NCBI GenBank assembly: GCA_003132905.1
Contig: PKZC01000217.1
Coordinates: 431-7,025, forward strand
Source of the DNA: Bryobacterales bacterium
GTDB taxonomy: Bacteria > Acidobacteriota > Terriglobia > Bryobacterales > Bryobacteraceae
Length of the DNA: 6,595 nucleotides
Direction: 5' to 3'
Each line of letters begins with the position of its first letter. Position 1 is the stretch's first letter. The translations under genes were made by a program, and so were the position numbers. Under the pieces are notes generated by a model, which did no database searches, was not told where the DNA came from, and saw only the letters and a list, made by a program, of their open reading frames with translations. Shown piece by piece: positions 1 through 5,961 of this stretch.

Positions 1-131
1 AGGTCCGGAGTCGAGCTGGACAGGGCAATCCATGACCGCCCTTGACGCAGCCTGCCAGTCCGCCGCCGAGAATGTGAATCGGAGTCACTACGCTCAGGAT
101 ACAGTGCTGAGACGCACGTTATCCTGCGTTT
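1..131. other. Leading non-coding or undetermined stretch
   Basis: No gene is supported here. All forward frames are too short or merge with shadows of the dehydrogenase that follows. Frame 1 stays open from the window edge to a TGA at 43-45 and could be the last 14 codons of an upstream gene, but this is too short to judge. The reverse strand is also open, with an ATG at 33-31. The segment presumably carries the upstream control region of the dehydrogenase. No convincing -10/-35 pair was found. An inverted repeat at 95-126 is listed separately. Confidence 0.4.
95..126. repeat. Inverted repeat just upstream of the dehydrogenase start
   Basis: CAGGATA at 95-101 is the exact reverse complement of TATCCTG at 120-126, with 18 nt between them. 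The right arm ends 5 nt before the ATG at 132. It could be a dimeric repressor operator or part of a 5' leader hairpin. Seven-base arms with an 18-nt gap also occur by chance, so the role is inferred only. Confidence 0.3.
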
Positions 132-1007
132 ATGAGAATCGCATTCATTGGACTGGGGAAGATGGGCGCTGGCATGGCACGCAATCTGCTACGCGCTGGC
201 CACGCGGTGGACGTCTACAATCGCAGCCGCAACAAGGCAGAAGCTCTCGCCAAGGAAGGCGCACGCGTCGCCGATTCGCCGGCTGCTGCCTGCCGCGAGG
301 CCGAAGCCGTCCTCACTATGGTGGCCGACGATGCAGCTCTGGAACATATCGTATTTGGGAACGACGGAATTCTGTCGGTTCCAAAGAGCGGCCTCATTCA
401 TGTTTCACACAGCACCATCAGCACCGCCCTGGCGCGTCGCCTGGCCACGGAACACGTTCGTCAGGATCAAGGCTACCTGAGTGTTCCGGTTTTTGGACGG
501 CCTGACGCAGCCGAGAGCAAAAAGTTGGTGGTGGTGGCCGGCGGAGCCAGCAAATGGATCGAACGCTGCCGCCCTTTGTTTGATGCCGTGGGCCGCCAGA
601 CCTTTGTGGTGGGGACGGAAGCCTGGCAAGCGAACGCGGTGAAAGTCTGCGGCAATTTCATGATCATCAGCATGATTGAGGCGTTCGGAGAAGCCTACGC
701 TACCTTGCGCAAAGCAGGCGTCGCTCCAGCCAGCTTTCTGGAAATCATGAATACGCTGCTTGGATCGGCAGTGGTGGCCAATTACGGGCGCACGATTGCC
801 GAAGACAAGTTTGAGCCGGCCGGATTCGCTCTGAGGTTGGGATTGAAAGATGTTCGCTTGACGCTGGCTACAGCCGAAGAGTGTGCTTCGCCGATGCCAC
901 TGGCTAGCCTGGTGCATGACCAGCTACTGTCGGCACTCGCCCAGGGGCAGGGCGAATTGGATTGGTCTAGCGTTGCGCGGGTGGCGGCGCGCAATGCCGG
1001 GCTATAA
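132..1007 (+). CDS. NAD(P)-dependent beta-hydroxyacid dehydrogenase family oxidoreductase
   Basis: A 291-residue cytoplasmic oxidoreductase of the 3-hydroxyisobutyrate dehydrogenase/tartronate-semialdehyde reductase/GLYR1 family (COG2084), at the usual full length. The N-terminal Rossmann fold carries GLGKMGAGMARNL (residues 7-19), the family dinucleotide signature. NRS at 30-32, after the second strand, resembles NADPH-preferring members. STIST (94-98) fits the conserved Ser-Thr segment. The all-helical C-terminal domain starts near residue 165, with K171 in VKVCGN as the expected catalytic lysine and N175 after it, then LGLKD (236-240). The substrate loop reads SVPVFGRPDAA (117-127) rather than the textbook DxPVSGG, so the substrate cannot be named. 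The start is the ATG at 132 because the Rossmann motif begins at once. No clear Shine-Dalgarno precedes it. The TAA stop (1005-1007) lies inside a TATAAT hexamer. The family call is firm and the substrate is unknown. Confidence 0.93.
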   Translation: MRIAFIGLGKMGAGMARNLLRAGHAVDVYNRSRNKAEALAKEGARVADSPAAACREAEAVLTMVADDAALEHIVFGNDGILSVPKSGLIHVSHSTISTALARRLATEHVRQDQGYLSVPVFGRPDAAESKKLVVVAGGASKWIERCRPLFDAVGRQTFVVGTEAWQANAVKVCGNFMIISMIEAFGEAYATLRKAGVAPASFLEIMNTLLGSAVVANYGRTIAEDKFEPAGFALRLGLKDVRLTLATAEECASPMPLASLVHDQLLSALAQGQGELDWSSVARVAARNAGL

Positions 1008-1008
1008 T
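1003..1008 (+). promoter_or_regulatory. Candidate -10 box for the first small coiled-coil gene
   Basis: A perfect TATAAT in the context GGGCTATAAT (999-1008), overlapping the dehydrogenase stop codon. No good -35 lies at 16-18 nt. If it is used, transcription would begin about 1014-1016, immediately before the GTG at 1017, giving a nearly leaderless mRNA. That would fit the lack of a Shine-Dalgarno there. The same decamer recurs at 1562-1571. Confidence 0.4.
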
Positions 1009-1016
1009 TAACCTAA

Positions 1017-1280
1017 GTGAACCCGATTATCAACCAATGGGGGCCCGTCGCTGTTATCGTCGGCGGCTACCTGCTGGGAATTTATTTCCAGAGCCGAAGC
1101 ATAGCGCATCTCGACCATCGGATCGACGACCTTCGCGATTCCATGACCACGCGTTTCGATGATCTGCGCGAGACGATGAACAAACGCTTCGACGACTTGC
1201 ACGACCTGTTAAAGTCGGAAGTCAAGCGCATCGAAGACCGGCTCGAGCGGCTGGAGCACCCCATTGTTCGCCAGTCCTAA
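1017..1280 (+). CDS. Small membrane-anchored hendecad coiled-coil protein (copy 1)
   Basis: An 87-residue protein of unknown function. The N-terminus (MNPIINQWG) leads into one hydrophobic segment at about residues 10-24 (VAVIVGGYLLGIYF). A highly charged helix follows, made of 11-residue units starting at 35, 46, 57 and 68, with pattern R-[I/F]-D-D-L-x-x-x-[M/L]; the fourth unit is degenerate. Hendecads predict a long, nearly straight or slightly right-handed coiled coil, presumably oligomeric and anchored to the inner membrane. The GTG start is supported by the adjacent paralogue, which has ATG at the same point followed by Asn-Pro. No Shine-Dalgarno is seen. Small proteins of this design are familiar in bacterial genomes, but I know of no assigned function. 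Confidence 0.72.
   Translation: MNPIINQWGPVAVIVGGYLLGIYFQSRSIAHLDHRIDDLRDSMTTRFDDLRETMNKRFDDLHDLLKSEVKRIEDRLERLEHPIVRQS
1119..1217 (+). repeat. Three 33-bp units encoding hendecads
   Basis: Units at 1119-1151, 1152-1184 and 1185-1217 each encode one 11-residue coiled-coil repeat beginning CGN-[A/T]T[C]-GAY-GAY. They resemble each other at DNA level with third-base differences, so they are not brand-new copies. In the second gene one such unit is missing, as expected from slippage or unequal exchange within the array. Confidence 0.7.
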
Positions 1281-1304
1281 ACGTTATCCCATCGCGGCGA
1301 GGCA

Positions 1305-1514
1305 ATGAACCCGGTTATCAACCAATGGGGCTCCGTAGCTGTCATCGCCGGCGGCTACCTGCTGGGAATTTTTTTCCAGAACCGTCGTATCGACGATCTC
1401 CGCGATTCCATGAACAAGCGTTTTGACGATCTCCGCGATTTACTAAAGTCGGAAGTCAAGCGCATCGAAGACCGGCTCGATCGCTTGGAGCACCCCATTG
1501 TTCGGCAGTCCTAA
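1305..1514 (+). CDS. Small membrane-anchored hendecad coiled-coil protein (copy 2, shorter)
   Basis: A 69-residue paralogue of the preceding protein, identical at 62 of the 69 aligned positions. The substitutions (such as I4V, V15A, Y23F and E77D in copy-1 numbering) are mostly conservative. It keeps the same single membrane segment (about residues 10-24) and the same C-terminus (LEHPIVRQS). It lacks a 7-residue piece after the membrane segment (copy 1 residues 28-34) and one 11-residue unit. Hendecads start at 28, 39 and 50. The ATG start is preceded by GGCGAGG, a Shine-Dalgarno-like run that sits unusually close (2 nt). It begins 24 nt after copy 1 stops, so the two are probably co-transcribed. 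Function is unknown. Preservation of an intact frame despite the deletions argues that it is a working gene. Confidence 0.72.
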   Translation: MNPVINQWGSVAVIAGGYLLGIFFQNRRIDDLRDSMNKRFDDLRDLLKSEVKRIEDRLDRLEHPIVRQS

Positions 1515-1561
1515 ACGTTATCCCCCTCACACAGCGGAGTGACATACAAACTCGCCCGCGT

Positions 1562-1571
1562 GGGCTATAAT
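1562..1571 (+). promoter_or_regulatory. Candidate promoter -10 region for the POTRA protein gene
   Basis: GGGCTATAAT, with the perfect -10 hexamer at 1566-1571. It repeats the element at 999-1008, and the match extends to 13 of 14 bases (999-1012 against 1562-1575). A TGACA lies at 1540-1544, but the spacer to the -10 is too long (21 nt) for a standard -35. Transcription from here would start near 1578, leaving about 30 nt of leader before the ATG at 1608. This favours the ATG at 1608 over the in-frame GTG at 1539. Confidence 0.5.
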
Positions 1572-1607
1572 CAACTGGACCGCTACTTGCAAACCGGTCC
1601 TTTCAAC

Positions 1608-3374
1608 ATGCGCGGTATTTTTTTGTCTGCACTCATGCTCGCGTCCGGAGCCTTCGCTGAAGGACCTGTCGCGCCCGTCACTTCCGACAGTTTGGTGATT
1701 AAATCGGTGCGTGTTCTCGGCACCAAGTCGGCCGTGGATTTAAAGACACAGGTGGGCCAGAACTTCGACGCCACCACTATCCAGGACGACGTGCACCGGC
1801 TGTGGGCCACCGGCCGTTTCGACGATATTCGCGTGGAAACGTCGCCGGAAAACGAAGGCACGGCGGTGATCTTCCACGTGGTGGAGATGCCGCAGCTTCA
1901 GCTCCATACGTTGCGCGTGGACCCTTCCACTTTCGGACTGCAGATGAATCTGCCCGAAGGCACTCCGATGAGCAGGCTGCGCGCACATCAGATCGCCAAT
2001 CAAGCCCAACAGGACCTTCGCTCGGACGGCTTCCGCACCGCGACGGTGGATTACGATCTGGTCCCATTTATCGGCAACAAAGTGGACCTGCACCTCAATA
2101 TCGACGCAGGCGAGCGCATTCGCGTGAAGCAAGTGGAATTCACGGGTGATACCGAGTTCGATTCAAAAGATCTGCACGGCGCGCTGCGGTCGCTCAAAAT
2201 TCGCCGCGTGACGCCGCCCATCCCCGGCATCTGGAACGGCTGGCGCATGTATCCCGGATACAGCCCGGAAGGCGTGCAGGGCGATCTGGCATTGCTGCGC
2301 TCCTATTACATATCGCGGGGCTATTTTGACGCAGCGGTGAAGCTGGACGATGTGCAAGTGGCCCAAAAAGCCGCCCACGTCAGCATTCAGGTGCAAGCCG
2401 GGCAACTATATCACGTGCCTACGTGGCAAGTCTCCGGCAATGGAGTAAGGCCGAAGGTGGTGCATCCGCTGAATAGCCTGATGCGCTACCAAAACTTCTG
2501 TTCCACTTTGTTCGTGGCCCGGCGCGACGCCGAACATGATGGCATCCTGGACTTCACCGTAAACTTGCAGGTTCAGCCGACGCAAGCCAGTACCAAAGAA
2601 GCGCCCGAAGCAAACTTGGCCGCGACCGTCGATCGGGGCTCGCCGTTTCACATCGGCCGCATCGAGTTTACAGGGAATCGGCACTTCACCGAGGCCGCCG
2701 TGCGCAGCAATCTTCTGCTGGACGAAGGCGACTTGCTGGATGAGCACCTGCTGCGCAAAAGCATGGCGCGCCTGAACGAAGCGAACTTTTTCGAGCCGGT
2801 CAACGAACACAACACCATCCTCCATACCGATCCTAAGACCGGCATCGCCGATATCGACATTCGGGTGATGGAGCGCAAGCGCGGCTCCTGGAATATATCG
2901 GGACCCGTTGGGCCGGCCAGCATCGCGGGACCACTGCAAGCTTCTATCCGTACGCGCCTTCCGGCCTGGGGCTCAGGGTTGCTCGAAGCTTCTACTTACA
3001 GCGTTTCTCTTACCATGTTCGCCTTCGTCCATTCCTTGCTTCCGGTTCTCGGGCTGCCGAAAATTCCGCTGATTCCGTTCGCCTCCCTCAATCGGCCGTA
3101 TACGCCTGGCCAGGGTTGGAAATCGGGGTTCATGATCGTTCCGCAACTCGGCTGGCAATACATGGTGTTGGGCTACGGAGTATCCCAGCTGCAGCATCGC
3201 TTGCTTCCGGTTTTGGATGGCGATAAAGGTCTGGAGCCGGAGCTTCCCGTTACCGTTGAGACTCCCAACAGCCAAACCACGATGTTCTGCGAACCGCCCC
3301 CGCCGCGCTTTTCGCCGGTGCGCAGCGCTTTAGCGATGGGGCTGCGGTTTGTCGGGTCCATGGCCGGACTCTAG
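1608..3374 (+). CDS. Exported multi-POTRA protein, Omp85/BamA-related, with a short C-terminal region
   Basis: A 588-residue protein with a Sec signal peptide (about 1-17, ending GAFA) followed by POTRA modules. These are at about 28-94 (IKSVRVLGTKSAVDLKTQVG, then LWATGRFDDIRVE), 96-167, 171-264 (VKQVEFTGDTEF, later YISRGYFDAAV), a weak one at 267-322, and 346-423 (IGRIEFTGNRHF, then LNEANFFEPV). POTRAs are periplasmic chaperone-like domains that pass outer-membrane proteins or other substrates to a barrel. The region after the last POTRA is only about 165 residues, against roughly 350-400 for an Omp85 barrel. It starts like a first barrel strand (SWNISGPVG, 427-435), then becomes hydrophobic and proline-rich, and lacks the usual terminal aromatic strand. 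It could be a divergent envelope-assembly factor or a barrel-less partner. The start at 1608 is chosen because the signal peptide begins there and a -10 box lies upstream; no clear Shine-Dalgarno is present. Its stop overlaps that of the convergent gene. Confidence 0.82.
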   Translation: MRGIFLSALMLASGAFAEGPVAPVTSDSLVIKSVRVLGTKSAVDLKTQVGQNFDATTIQDDVHRLWATGRFDDIRVETSPENEGTAVIFHVVEMPQLQLHTLRVDPSTFGLQMNLPEGTPMSRLRAHQIANQAQQDLRSDGFRTATVDYDLVPFIGNKVDLHLNIDAGERIRVKQVEFTGDTEFDSKDLHGALRSLKIRRVTPPIPGIWNGWRMYPGYSPEGVQGDLALLRSYYISRGYFDAAVKLDDVQVAQKAAHVSIQVQAGQLYHVPTWQVSGNGVRPKVVHPLNSLMRYQNFCSTLFVARRDAEHDGILDFTVNLQVQPTQASTKEAPEANLAATVDRGSPFHIGRIEFTGNRHFTEAAVRSNLLLDEGDLLDEHLLRKSMARLNEANFFEPVNEHNTILHTDPKTGIADIDIRVMERKRGSWNISGPVGPASIAGPLQASIRTRLPAWGSGLLEASTYSVSLTMFAFVHSLLPVLGLPKIPLIPFASLNRPYTPGQGWKSGFMIVPQLGWQYMVLGYGVSQLQHRLLPVLDGDKGLEPELPVTVETPNSQTTMFCEPPPPRFSPVRSALAMGLRFVGSMAGL

Positions 3375-3586
3375 CGCCGGTTGCTCAGCCACAATACCAG
3401 CGACAGAACGGCGCTAATCAGCAGGCACGTCACCAGCGGAAAATAGAAGACCGAATGTTTGCCTCGGATGATGATGTCGCCAGGCAACCGCCCCAGCCGT
3501 ATGGGTAGCTTCTCGCCAAGCGAAACGATAACGCCGAGGGCCGTCACGAGCAGACCCACGGCAATGAGCATCCGTCCAATAGCCAT
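3371..3586 (-). CDS. DUF2905 family small membrane protein
   Basis: A 71-residue inner-membrane protein with two predicted helices (about 5-23 and 47-67). The loop between them has the family hallmarks LGRLPGDI (31-38) and FYFP (47-50). This matches DUF2905, a widespread family of about 70 residues whose function is not known to me. The start is the ATG at 3586-3584: family members begin there, and AGGA lies 8 nt upstream on the reverse strand. A longer in-frame start at 3652 would run into the neighbour's leader and add an unrelated 22 residues. It converges with the POTRA gene, sharing a CTAG for both stop codons, and diverges from the LolA-like gene. Confidence 0.88.
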   Translation of the reverse strand: MAIGRMLIAVGLLVTALGVIVSLGEKLPIRLGRLPGDIIIRGKHSVFYFPLVTCLLISAVLSLVLWLSNRR

Positions 3587-3644
3587 CTGCTTAGATCCTA
3601 GCTCCGCTGCTGCGGTAAAGTGAATGTGCGGCCGGAGGAACCGA
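3587..3644. promoter_or_regulatory. Divergent intergenic region with two ribosome-binding sites
   Basis: This 58-nt gap must carry start signals for both flanking genes unless one is read from further away. A strong Shine-Dalgarno, GGAGGAA (3634-3640), lies just ahead of the ATG at 3645 and selects it over the in-frame ATG at 3624. On the reverse strand an AGGA sits 8 nt before the DUF2905 ATG. CCGC-TGCT-GCGG (3604-3615) can form a small hairpin. No convincing -10/-35 pair stands out on either strand. Confidence 0.5.
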
Positions 3645-5114
3645 ATGAACAAACTGGCACTCGCCCTCTTAGCAGCATCTCTGCCACTCTTCGGCGCCGA
3701 CGAAGCGCTCCCCAGCGTCGAGACGGTCTACAACCATTTCATTGCGGCTACCGGGGGGAAAGCCGCCTATGGAGCCCGGCAAAGCCTGGTAGAGCACGCT
3801 ACTCTCGATTTCGCCAAGCAGGGTCTAAAGGGCTCGCTGACCATTTACGAATCCGCACCCGACAACTACCTCGGTATCACCGAATTGCCTGGAATCGGAA
3901 AAATCGCAACCGGCAGTAATGGCGAAGTGGCCTGGGAAAACACTGCCTTGCAGGGCCCACGCATCAAGCAAGGTATCGAAAGGGCCGATGCGCTGCGGGA
4001 GGGAGCTTTTAACGCGCCGCTCTATTGGCAAAAGTTGTACGCGAAGGCCGAAACCACGGGCTCGGAAACAGTGGAAGGTCATGACTGCTACAAGGTGGTG
4101 CTCACGCCCAAAGAAGGCAAGCCGATGACCGAGTTCTATGACAAGAAGACCGGCTTGATGATAAAAACCATGGCGACGGTTACTTCACAGATGGGCGACG
4201 TCAACGCCGAGATTCTTTACGACGATTACCGCAAGGACGGCGATGTCCTCTCGCCCCATCGCATGGTCAACCACGCGGCCCAGCAGGAATTCGTGATTCA
4301 GATCAACAGCGTAGAAGTGAATCCGGATCTTCCCAAAGATCGTTTCGACCTGCCGCCCGAAGTGCAGGCTCTACTGAACAAGAGTGCGCCTGTGGAATCG
4401 AAGCCGGTTCCCACGCCGGCCAATCATGGAAAGGCTCAGGCGACGCCGTCCACCGATGGGGGCGCGCTGCACATCTACATGGCGGGCAATGAGGTGGCAA
4501 GCGAGACGTACACGTTGAAGAAGTCCGATAGCGGTTTCGAAATTGACGGTTCCGGCTCGGCCAGCTTGGGCACGATGAAAATCGATATCGAGCGGTTCGA
4601 CGTGCAAACGAACGCGAAATATGAACCCCTGCAAGCGATCGCGAAAGCCAAGCTTGGGCAAATTCAGATGAACGTGAACGCGACGTTCGCCGATGGCCAG
4701 GCCAGGAACGAAATCGACAACGGCCAAGGCCCGCAGACTAAAGTGATTCCCGTGCCCGCTGATGCGGTCGTGGTAAACGCCAATCTGCCGCTCTATCCCT
4801 GGACCCTGCTCGCCCTGCGTGCCAGCCTGAATAACCAGCAGCCGCAGCAGTTTTTCGTCTACGTTCTAGGGCAAGCCGCAGTGAATGCCACGGTTATTTT
4901 CAAGGGGCGCGAAGCTGTGGAATTCGCCGGTAAAACGGCGGAACTCAATCACCTGGCCACCACTGGGTCCACGCCGCAGGGCCAGCCCATCAGCCTTGAC
5001 TTTTGGGTGGATGACAATCGCAAGCTGATCAAAATCGCGGTTCCGTCACAGGGCGTGGAGGCCTATCAGGAAGGTTTTGAACCGGCCGTGCGCGCGACGG
5101 CCGCGCAACGTTGA
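3645..5114 (+). CDS. Secreted two-domain protein with an N-terminal LolA-like domain
   Basis: A 489-residue exported protein. The signal peptide (MNKLALALLAASLPLFGA, probable cleavage after A18) is followed by a domain at about 22-240. Its opening, VYNHFIAATGGKAAY, and alternating strands resemble the LolA/LolB-type outer-membrane lipoprotein-sorting fold common in Acidobacteriota. The stretches GHDCYKVVL (145-153), FYDKKTGLMIK (164-174) and LYDDYRKDGDVLSPHRM (191-207) are typical of that group. A proline-rich linker (about 247-268) joins a second, beta-rich domain (about 273-478; IYMAGNEVASETYTLKK near 278-293) that I cannot name. There is no lipobox cysteine, so it is probably soluble in the periplasm. 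The start at 3645 is fixed by GGAGGAA at the right spacing and by the signal peptide. The stop is 1 nt before the next gene's ATG. A lipid or lipoprotein ligand is inference from the fold. Confidence 0.8.
   Translation: MNKLALALLAASLPLFGADEALPSVETVYNHFIAATGGKAAYGARQSLVEHATLDFAKQGLKGSLTIYESAPDNYLGITELPGIGKIATGSNGEVAWENTALQGPRIKQGIERADALREGAFNAPLYWQKLYAKAETTGSETVEGHDCYKVVLTPKEGKPMTEFYDKKTGLMIKTMATVTSQMGDVNAEILYDDYRKDGDVLSPHRMVNHAAQQEFVIQINSVEVNPDLPKDRFDLPPEVQALLNKSAPVESKPVPTPANHGKAQATPSTDGGALHIYMAGNEVASETYTLKKSDSGFEIDGSGSASLGTMKIDIERFDVQTNAKYEPLQAIAKAKLGQIQMNVNATFADGQARNEIDNGQGPQTKVIPVPADAVVVNANLPLYPWTLLALRASLNNQQPQQFFVYVLGQAAVNATVIFKGREAVEFAGKTAELNHLATTGSTPQGQPISLDFWVDDNRKLIKIAVPSQGVEAYQEGFEPAVRATAAQR
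5083..5103 (+). promoter_or_regulatory. Stem-loop upstream of the GGDEF gene start
   Basis: CGGCCGT (5083-5089) pairs perfectly with ACGGCCG (5097-5103) across a GCGCGCG loop. It lies in the last codons of the LolA-like gene and ends 12 nt before the ATG at 5116. There is no T-run, so it is not a classical terminator. In mRNA it could hinder initiation of the next gene unless ribosomes finishing the upstream gene open it. This role is inferred. Confidence 0.4.
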
Positions 5115-5115
5115 A

Positions 5116-5961
5116 ATGGCTCGCGCGGAAATTACTGGCGCGCTGGCGGGCTATCTGGGCTCCATCCTGGAAATAGCGGAAACCATCGAAGCGATTTCGC
5201 CCGACATTGGTCCCCCTTTCAGTGAACGCTTACTATCGCTGCGGTCGGGCCTATCGGTTAATCCCAGCCCTGAGGCGCTGCAAGAGAGCCGCGCCGCGCT
5301 GCATGAAATCCTGAGCGGGTTCGCTCAGAAGGCCCGCCTGCAGAATCAGGCCCTGGCGCGCGACCTTAACCAGACGTTGAGCATGGTGACTCGAACCGAG
5401 GATTCGAGCGCCGGCCGCAACGTCCAGTACGTGGAGCGGTTGGTAGATTTCGTCGATCGCATGGAATCCGCCGTCCGCTCTGGTGATTTACCGAGGCTAG
5501 CCGCTCAGACCTCGGATTTACGCGACTTTGCCCAATCCATCGAACTCGATAGCCGGGACGATTTCGCACGGCTGCGCCAAAAGATGGTCGAGATCCAGCG
5601 CCGCCTGCATGAGGTGGAGCTGCTCGCCACGCTGGATCCGTTAACCGGCGTCGCCAACCGACGGGATCTGGATCGGGAACTCGGGGCACGCATCGCAGCC
5701 GGACAGGAGTTCTGCGTTCTGCTTTTCGATCTCAACGGCTTTAAGGACATCAACGATCGTTTCGGCCATCTCTATGGAGACGAGGTTTTGAAGCAACTGG
5801 GGGCCCGCCTGAGCAGCCAGGTACGCACCCACGATTATGTCTGCCGCTGGGGTGGTGATGAGTTTGTCGCAATTCTGGCCTGCGATCTGCCCATCGCCGA
5901 ATCGCGCGCGCGCCAGATAGCCCTGCGGCTCAACGGCTCGTATCATGTGGCGGGGCCATAG
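5116..5961 (+). CDS. GGDEF diguanylate cyclase, cut short by an in-frame TAG
   Basis: A 281-residue cytoplasmic protein that would make cyclic di-GMP from two GTP. The N-terminal ~150 residues are helical with no membrane segment, an unassigned sensor or dimerisation part. A signalling coiled coil (about 150-172) leads into the GGDEF domain: DPLTGVANRR (174-183), FDLNGFKDINDRFGH (204-218) and the active-site GGDEF (246-250). The inhibitory-site RxxD (RTHD, 237-240) sits exactly five residues before it. The frame ends at TAG 5959-5961, before the last strand and helix of the domain. The same frame continues with a recognisable GGDEF C-terminus to 6096. Catalysis by the truncated form is doubtful, since that terminal part belongs to the fold. 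The start ATG at 5116 is 1 nt after the upstream stop; there is no Shine-Dalgarno, suggesting translational coupling. An alternative TTG start at 5077 would add 13 unlikely residues. Confidence 0.85.
   Translation: MARAEITGALAGYLGSILEIAETIEAISPDIGPPFSERLLSLRSGLSVNPSPEALQESRAALHEILSGFAQKARLQNQALARDLNQTLSMVTRTEDSSAGRNVQYVERLVDFVDRMESAVRSGDLPRLAAQTSDLRDFAQSIELDSRDDFARLRQKMVEIQRRLHEVELLATLDPLTGVANRRDLDRELGARIAAGQEFCVLLFDLNGFKDINDRFGHLYGDEVLKQLGARLSSQVRTHDYVCRWGGDEFVAILACDLPIAESRARQIALRLNGSYHVAGP

Larger units (their letters stand above)
1017..1524 (+). repeat. Tandem gene duplication (two direct copies)
   Basis: Copy 1 (1017-1290) and copy 2 (1305-1524) are direct repeats covering the whole small gene plus the 10 bases after its TAA (ACGTTATCCC in both). 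The longest perfect match I found is 37 nt (1210-1246 against 1444-1480). Copy 2 lacks 21 nt and 33 nt relative to copy 1, both in the coiled-coil part. The high identity points to a recent duplication or ongoing gene conversion. Confidence 0.85.

Noticed and set aside
1..45. Possible C-terminal tail of an upstream gene (frame 1, ending TGA 43-45)
   Set aside because: Only 14 codons are visible, and other frames and the reverse strand are equally open, so it cannot be supported.
32..505. Open frame of 157 codons overlapping the dehydrogenase in another frame
   Set aside because: Its product is arginine-, glycine- and serine-rich low-complexity sequence typical of a shifted frame in GC-rich DNA. 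The dehydrogenase frame has clear family motifs over the same bases.
405..917. Reverse-strand 170-codon open frame
   Set aside because: It lies wholly inside the well-supported dehydrogenase, and its product shows no recognisable motifs.
1539..1607. GTG at 1539 as the start of the POTRA protein
   Set aside because: It would put 23 extra residues before a good signal peptide and would translate through the TATAAT promoter-like element. The ATG at 1608 fits better.
2406..2939. Reverse-strand 177-codon open frame, and a 130-codon one at 1740-2132
   Set aside because: Both lie inside the POTRA gene and mirror its codon bias; no domain is recognisable.
3624..3644. ATG at 3624 as the start of the LolA-like protein
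   Set aside because: It would add charged residues before the signal peptide and overlap the Shine-Dalgarno that serves the ATG at 3645.
5083..5103. Rho-independent terminator after the LolA-like gene
   Set aside because: The stem is good but lies before the stop codon and has no following T-run.
5077..5115. TTG at 5077 as the start of the GGDEF protein
   Set aside because: It is a rare start codon, overlaps the upstream gene, and adds an arginine-rich stretch with no role. The ATG at 5116 follows the upstream stop by 1 nt.
5959..5961. TAG read as pyrrolysine or a reassigned sense codon
   Set aside because: TAG ends the POTRA and DUF2905 genes and the GGDEF remnant normally, no supporting machinery is in view, and GGDEF proteins have no known need for pyrrolysine.
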